Shown in pieces: positions 7,241 to 10,403 of a stretch of 10,403 bases of DNA. Position numbers and translations under genes: made by a program. Numbering within the stretch: the first letter of the stretch is position 1; every line of letters starts with the position of its first letter. This DNA comes from Rhodobacterales bacterium UBA5972. GTDB taxonomy: Bacteria > Pseudomonadota > Alphaproteobacteria > Rhodobacterales > Rhodobacteraceae. The stretch lies in NCBI GenBank assembly GCA_002430125.1, contig DJBQ01000002.1:1-10403 (forward strand). The letters are read 5' to 3'. Below the pieces are notes generated by a model. It was not told where the DNA came from. It made no database searches and saw only the letters and a program-made list of their open reading frames with translations.

Positions 7241-7737
7241 TGGCTTTCTGGCGGGATATTGCACAAACCTATGTGGCACCGGGTACAGTTATCCGGCGTT
7301 TGCTGGCAAGAAATCCTGCCGAACGGGTTTTGCTTATTTATGTTATGGGTGCCTGCCTGATGTCGTTTCTGGTGCGCCTACCGCGACTTGCACACATATA
7401 CCAGCCGACCGCAGAAGCCCCGCTAGAGGCCTATTTCGCCGCTAGTATGGTGGCTGGTTTGATTTTTGCACCATTGTTTTTTTATGCAATCGCAGCGGTA
7501 AGCCAACTGATTGCCCGTATGTTTGGCGGGCAGGGGACGTGGAAAGGTTCGAGGCTTGCGCTGTTTTGGTGCTTACTGGCTGCTCAACCAGTGAATGTTT
7601 TTCTTGAAATTTTTAGCAATTACAATGACTTGCAAAATATTAATCGAATTTCTTCACTAATGGCAGCCGTTTGGTTTCTGACCATCTGGGGGCTTGCGAT
7701 GCGTGCAACCCTCGGCACAATCCAAAAAACTGCCTAA
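7240..7737 (+). CDS. YIP1-like membrane protein 1
   Basis: A 165-residue integral membrane protein resembling the bacterial YIP1 family. About four hydrophobic segments are visible, near residues 29-46, 66-92, 105-125 and 138-156. The motif ARMFGGQGTWKGSRLALFW (92-110), between the second and third segments, recurs in the next two genes as FGGTG followed by an aromatic and a Ser/Thr. The soluble N-terminal stretch WRDIAQTYVAPGTVIRRLL precedes the first segment. The start overlaps the sufD stop (TAATG) and there is no strong ribosome binding site, so translation probably depends on coupling to sufD. Function is unknown. Its place inside the suf operon suggests a link with Fe-S assembly, but this is inference. 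Confidence 0.75.
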   Translation: MAFWRDIAQTYVAPGTVIRRLLARNPAERVLLIYVMGACLMSFLVRLPRLAHIYQPTAEAPLEAYFAASMVAGLIFAPLFFYAIAAVSQLIARMFGGQGTWKGSRLALFWCLLAAQPVNVFLEIFSNYNDLQNINRISSLMAAVWFLTIWGLAMRATLGTIQKTA

Positions 7738-7822
7738 AACTTTTCCGGTATTGGCCACAATCTGTCCGCATTGTCCTGTGCATAAGTAAGCTCAATGTAA
7801 CCAAAGTTTCAACAGGCAGGCC

Positions 7823-8494
7823 ATGCACGTAACCGATCAAACGCATGTGGGGCGCAAATTACGCCAAAACGGTAAACCGTATTTCAGCCGTAATACGCTG
7901 ACCCATAAAGTTCTGTTTGCCTGGTTTTACATGGCAAAATCCACGCAACGGTTAATCAATCAGAGCCCCAGCGAATTGTACCTGCTCAGCTTGTTGATGA
8001 TGTCAAACATGGCCTTCTTTTTGTCATGGACGATGAAAGCGGTGATTGTGCCGAATTCGGCTGGCATCAGTCTGGTTTCGACGGAAATCGGTGCATTGTT
8101 TTTGCTGTCGATGGTTGTGCGCACCTGTGCGATGTATGTTTTTGCCATGGTGCTGGCGGCAGTCTGTCATTTCTTTGGTGGCACCGGATCGTTTGAAAAC
8201 ACCCGTTTGGCTGTGTTTTGGGGCGCGTTCGTGACAGCCCCGTTCGGCATCGCGGCTGCGGTTCTGTCTGTGATCTTTACCAACCTGTCGCTTTATTTTC
8301 CGATTTTCAAAGCGTCGTGGATTTCTATGCCGCCTTACTGGATTGGCACGTTGCCATTTGTCTGGTTTATTTCGGTGGCGGTCGCGCGAACGCAGGGTTT
8401 CAGTCGGACTTCGCCACTATTTCTGTCAATGTCGGTGGTTGCTCTTGTGGGCTTGATGGCGGCTATGTATTTTCATGCCAGAGGAATGATCTGA
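7823..8494 (+). CDS. YIP1-like membrane protein 2, with N-terminal extension
   Basis: A 223-residue membrane protein, paralogous to its neighbours. The shared motif reads FGGTGSFENTRLAVFW at 118-133. Hydrophobic segments lie near 51-70, 88-115, 130-155, 172-188 and 199-216, one more than in protein 1. The N-terminus carries about 22 basic residues-rich positions not seen in the other two (HVGRKLRQNGKPYFSRN). The ATG at 7823 has AGGCAGG (7814-7820) just upstream; an in-frame ATG at 7931 (MAKSTQRL) would remove the extension and is a real alternative, though it lacks a visible ribosome binding site. The 85-base gap before the gene (7738-7822) shows no clear promoter, terminator or gene. Function is unknown. 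Confidence 0.7.
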   Translation: MHVTDQTHVGRKLRQNGKPYFSRNTLTHKVLFAWFYMAKSTQRLINQSPSELYLLSLLMMSNMAFFLSWTMKAVIVPNSAGISLVSTEIGALFLLSMVVRTCAMYVFAMVLAAVCHFFGGTGSFENTRLAVFWGAFVTAPFGIAAAVLSVIFTNLSLYFPIFKASWISMPPYWIGTLPFVWFISVAVARTQGFSRTSPLFLSMSVVALVGLMAAMYFHARGMI

Positions 8495-8506
8495 AGGCGT
8501 GATTGT

Positions 8507-9097
8507 ATGTTGGAACAAACCCTTGCGCTGGCAAGGCTAACACTGCGCGACCCGCAACGGGCTGCGCGCATCTTAATGCAAAACCAACTCGGCAGGCCGG
8601 TGCTGATCGAGGCCGCCGTTCTGGTGGTAACACTTGAAGTGTTGGCGGCATTTATCGGGCAATGGATTAATCCGGTGCCGCAAAGTGGTTTTGCTGCCTC
8701 GATGTTCTCCAGCCCTCTACTGCTGACGATTATGCAGATCGCGGTGCTGTACCTAACGGTTTTGGCGGTTTTCTTGATTGGACGGATTTTCGGTGGAACG
8801 GGTCTGTTTGATCAGACGTTGCAACTTATGCTGTGGCTGCAACTATTGACCCTTGCGGTTGAGGTTGCCGAGATCCCGCTATTCCTGATCCTTGGCAATG
8901 CTCAATCCTTGATGGGTCTGATTACGTTGGCAACGGCTATTTTTGCGACCTGGTTGACGGTGAATTTCATCGCCGTGCTGCACGGGTTCTCGTCGCTGTT
9001 GAAAGTATTTGCAGGATTGATGGGAACCTCGATCATTCTGGCATTTCTTCTGATGGTTTTTTTGGTTAGGTTCGGATTGATCGAGCCGGGGGTTTAA
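8507..9097 (+). CDS. YIP1-like membrane protein 3
   Basis: A 196-residue membrane protein and third member of the tandem set. It begins with an amphipathic N-terminal stretch containing a DPQRAARILM segment, typical of bacterial YIP1 proteins. Hydrophobic segments lie near 31-52, 69-93, 104-130, 133-158 and 170-190. The shared motif reads GRIFGGTGLFDQTLQLMLW (92-110), with the usual T/S-R-L-A replaced by TLQL. AAGG (8494-8497), overlapping the previous stop, serves as a ribosome binding site at about nine bases. Only three bases separate its stop from sufS, so sufS translation may be coupled to it. Function is unknown; sequence divergence from the other two copies is high, so the duplication is old. 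Confidence 0.75.
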   Translation: MLEQTLALARLTLRDPQRAARILMQNQLGRPVLIEAAVLVVTLEVLAAFIGQWINPVPQSGFAASMFSSPLLLTIMQIAVLYLTVLAVFLIGRIFGGTGLFDQTLQLMLWLQLLTLAVEVAEIPLFLILGNAQSLMGLITLATAIFATWLTVNFIAVLHGFSSLLKVFAGLMGTSIILAFLLMVFLVRFGLIEPGV

Positions 9098-9100
9098 GGC

Positions 9101-10321
9101 ATGTATGACGTTAGTGAAATTCGCAAAGATTTCCCAATTCTTGCGCGAACTGTGCATGGCAGACCTTTGGTTTACTTAGACAACGGCGCTTCATCACAAA
9201 AGCCCCAAGTTGTTATAGATGCCGTGATCCGGGGCTATAGTGAAGAATACGCGAATGTGCATCGCGGTCTGCATTATCTGTCCAATATTGCCACCGACAA
9301 ATACGAGGCCGTGCGTGGTAAAATCCAGCGTTTCCTGAACTCGGAACACGAGGATGAAATCCTGTTTAACACCGGCACCACCGCCGCCATCAACTTGATT
9401 TCCTATGCCTGGGCCGCGCCGCGTTTTCAGGCGGGTGACGAGATTATTCTGTCGGTTATGGAGCATCACGCCAATATCGTGCCCTGGCATTTTCTGCGCG
9501 AGCGGCAAGGCGTAGTGTTGAAATGGGTTGAAACCGATGTGAACGGTGATCTTGATCCGCAGGCCGTGCTGGACGCCATCACGCCCAAAACCCGGTTGAT
9601 CGCGATTACGCATATGTCGAACGTTTTAGGCACGGTTGTTGACGTCAAAGCGATTTGCCAGGGCGCACATGCGGCCGGCGTCCCGGTTTTGGTTGATGGA
9701 TCACAAGCCTCAGTACATTCACCAGTAGATGTGCAGGATATTGGTTGTGATTTCTACGCCATCACCGGGCATAAACTTTACGGCCCCACCGCCTCGGGCG
9801 CGATTTACGTAAGACGCGACCGTATGGCCGAGATGCGACCGTTCATGGGTGGTGGCGACATGATCCGCGAGGTTACGCGCGACATCGTTACGTATAATGA
9901 CCCACCTCATAAATTCGAGGCAGGTACGCCCGGTATCATTCAGATGATCGGCCTTGGGGCTGCCATTGATTACCTGAGCAATATTGGAATGGACAATATC
10001 GCGGCACACGAACGGGATTTACGCGACTATGCCCAAAGCAAGTTCAACGGTTTGAACTGGTTGAATATACAGGGCAATTCCAAAACCAAGGGTGCGATTT
10101 TTTCCTTCACGCTGGACGGGGCGGCGCATCCGCATGACATCTCGACCGTGGTTGACCGGCGCGGGATCGCGGTTCGGGCCGGGCATCATTGTGCGCAGCC
10201 TTTGATGCAGCACCTGGGCGTCACCGCCACCTGTCGCGCTTCGTTCGGGCTTTATAACACCAAGGCCGAGGTCGATGCGTTGGTGTCAGCCTTGGAGTTG
10301 TGCCACGAGATGTTTAACTAG
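9101..10321 (+). CDS. sufS: SufS, class II cysteine desulfurase
   Basis: The SUF-type cysteine desulfurase, which makes an active-site persulfide and normally hands sulfur to SufE (or SufU) and then SufB. It has 406 residues, as in E. coli. PLP Lys is K225 (ITGHKLYGP), the catalytic Cys is C364 (RAGHHCAQPLM), with D199 (VDGSQ), the EHHANIVPW His at 122-123 and N174 (HMSNVLG) in place. The short RAGHHC loop marks class II and separates it from the class I enzyme at the head of the operon. One substitution stands out: TGTTAAIN (91-98), where the family usually has RGTTEAIN or similar. No sufE follows inside the window. The G-rich stretch before 9092 may act as ribosome binding site. Confidence 0.97.
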   Translation: MYDVSEIRKDFPILARTVHGRPLVYLDNGASSQKPQVVIDAVIRGYSEEYANVHRGLHYLSNIATDKYEAVRGKIQRFLNSEHEDEILFNTGTTAAINLISYAWAAPRFQAGDEIILSVMEHHANIVPWHFLRERQGVVLKWVETDVNGDLDPQAVLDAITPKTRLIAITHMSNVLGTVVDVKAICQGAHAAGVPVLVDGSQASVHSPVDVQDIGCDFYAITGHKLYGPTASGAIYVRRDRMAEMRPFMGGGDMIREVTRDIVTYNDPPHKFEAGTPGIIQMIGLGAAIDYLSNIGMDNIAAHERDLRDYAQSKFNGLNWLNIQGNSKTKGAIFSFTLDGAAHPHDISTVVDRRGIAVRAGHHCAQPLMQHLGVTATCRASFGLYNTKAEVDALVSALELCHEMFN

Positions 10322-10333
10322 GTACGGATACGG

Positions 10334-10381
10334 ATGGCTAGCGGTCCTAACGCGGCATTGTCAGACAAACTTGACGATTAA
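10334..10381 (+). CDS. Possible 15-residue ORF after sufS
   Basis: An ATG 12 bases after the sufS stop encodes MASGPNAALSDKLDD and ends at TAA (10379-10381). It is preceded by GGTACGGATACGG, which has little resemblance to a ribosome binding site. I do not recognise the peptide, and a chance frame is the most likely explanation. Confidence 0.1.
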   Translation: MASGPNAALSDKLDD

Positions 10382-10397
10382 GCTGCTAATCCATAAT
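10358..10397 (+). promoter_or_regulatory. Possible promoter and palindrome for a gene beyond the window
   Basis: A perfect palindrome, TTGTC-A-GACAA (10358-10368), is followed by TTGACG (10371-10376), the same -35 hexamer as at the suf promoter, and CATAAT (10392-10397), a five-of-six match to the -10 consensus. The spacer is only 15 bases, which is shorter than ideal. If real, it starts a transcript leaving the window and could be controlled through the palindrome. No terminator is visible after sufS. Confidence 0.25.
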
Positions 10398-10403
10398 TTT
10401 GGT

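Larger units (their letters stand above)
1973..10321 (+). other. Predicted iscR-suf operon
   Basis: Nine genes run in one direction with gaps of at most 85 bases and several overlaps: iscR/desulfurase ATGA at 2549-2552, sufC/sufD TGATG at 5943-5947, sufD/YIP1 TAATG at 7238-7242. The order is regulator, class I desulfurase, sufB, sufC, sufD, three YIP1-like membrane proteins, sufS. No internal terminator is visible. The only gaps that could hold an internal promoter are 5132-5189 and 7738-7822, and I find no convincing promoter in either. One main transcript from the promoter near 1973 is the simplest reading. Confidence 0.7.

Noticed and set aside
7738-7822. Internal promoter before the second YIP1-like gene
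   Set aside because: TTGG/TTGT-like boxes exist, but none is paired with a -10 box at suitable spacing.

Overview
This window carries a complete SUF iron-sulfur (Fe-S) cluster assembly operon with its regulator. It looks like an alphaproteobacterium of the Rhodobacterales (Roseobacter/Rhodobacter type). The reasons are the gene order iscR, class I cysteine desulfurase, sufB, sufC, sufD, YIP1-type membrane proteins, sufS; an IscR without the usual cluster-ligating cysteines; and a neighbouring protein resembling the DUF6456 family, which I know from Rhodobacteraceae. Assignment to a genus is not possible from the sequence alone.

Layout. Bases 1-103 are AT-rich upstream DNA with several short inverted repeats. 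A putative DNA-binding DUF6456 protein follows on the + strand (104-1234). It converges on a small alpha/beta hydrolase on the - strand (1268-1921). The 172-bp divergent region (1922-2093) holds a good sigma70-like promoter for the suf operon, with a perfect short palindrome over its -10 box. From 2094 to 10321 everything is on the + strand and tightly packed: iscR (2094-2552), a compact IscS/NifS-like desulfurase (2549-3595), sufB (3611-5131), sufC (5190-5945), sufD (5945-7240), three tandem YIP1-like membrane proteins (7240-7737, 7823-8494, 8507-9097) and sufS (9101-10321). Several junctions overlap (ATGA, TGATG, TAATG), which suggests one transcript with translational coupling. The last 82 bases hold no recognisable gene, but contain a palindrome and a possible promoter pointing out of the window.

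How the genes work together. IscR is expected to sense Fe-S or iron status and control the operon. The desulfurases take sulfur from cysteine, SufB-SufC-SufD form the ATP-driven scaffold, and SufS is the normal SUF sulfur donor. The role of the extra class I desulfurase and of the three membrane proteins is not known from the sequence. No sufE/sufU, sufA or sufT gene lies inside the window.

The features most worth a second look are the three diverged YIP1-like genes wedged between sufD and sufS, the shortened class I desulfurase with a Ser where the PLP-contacting Asn is expected, and the IscR that lacks all four canonical cluster ligands. The last is an already described trait of Rhodobacteraceae. 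I see no mobile element, CRISPR array, tRNA or rRNA.
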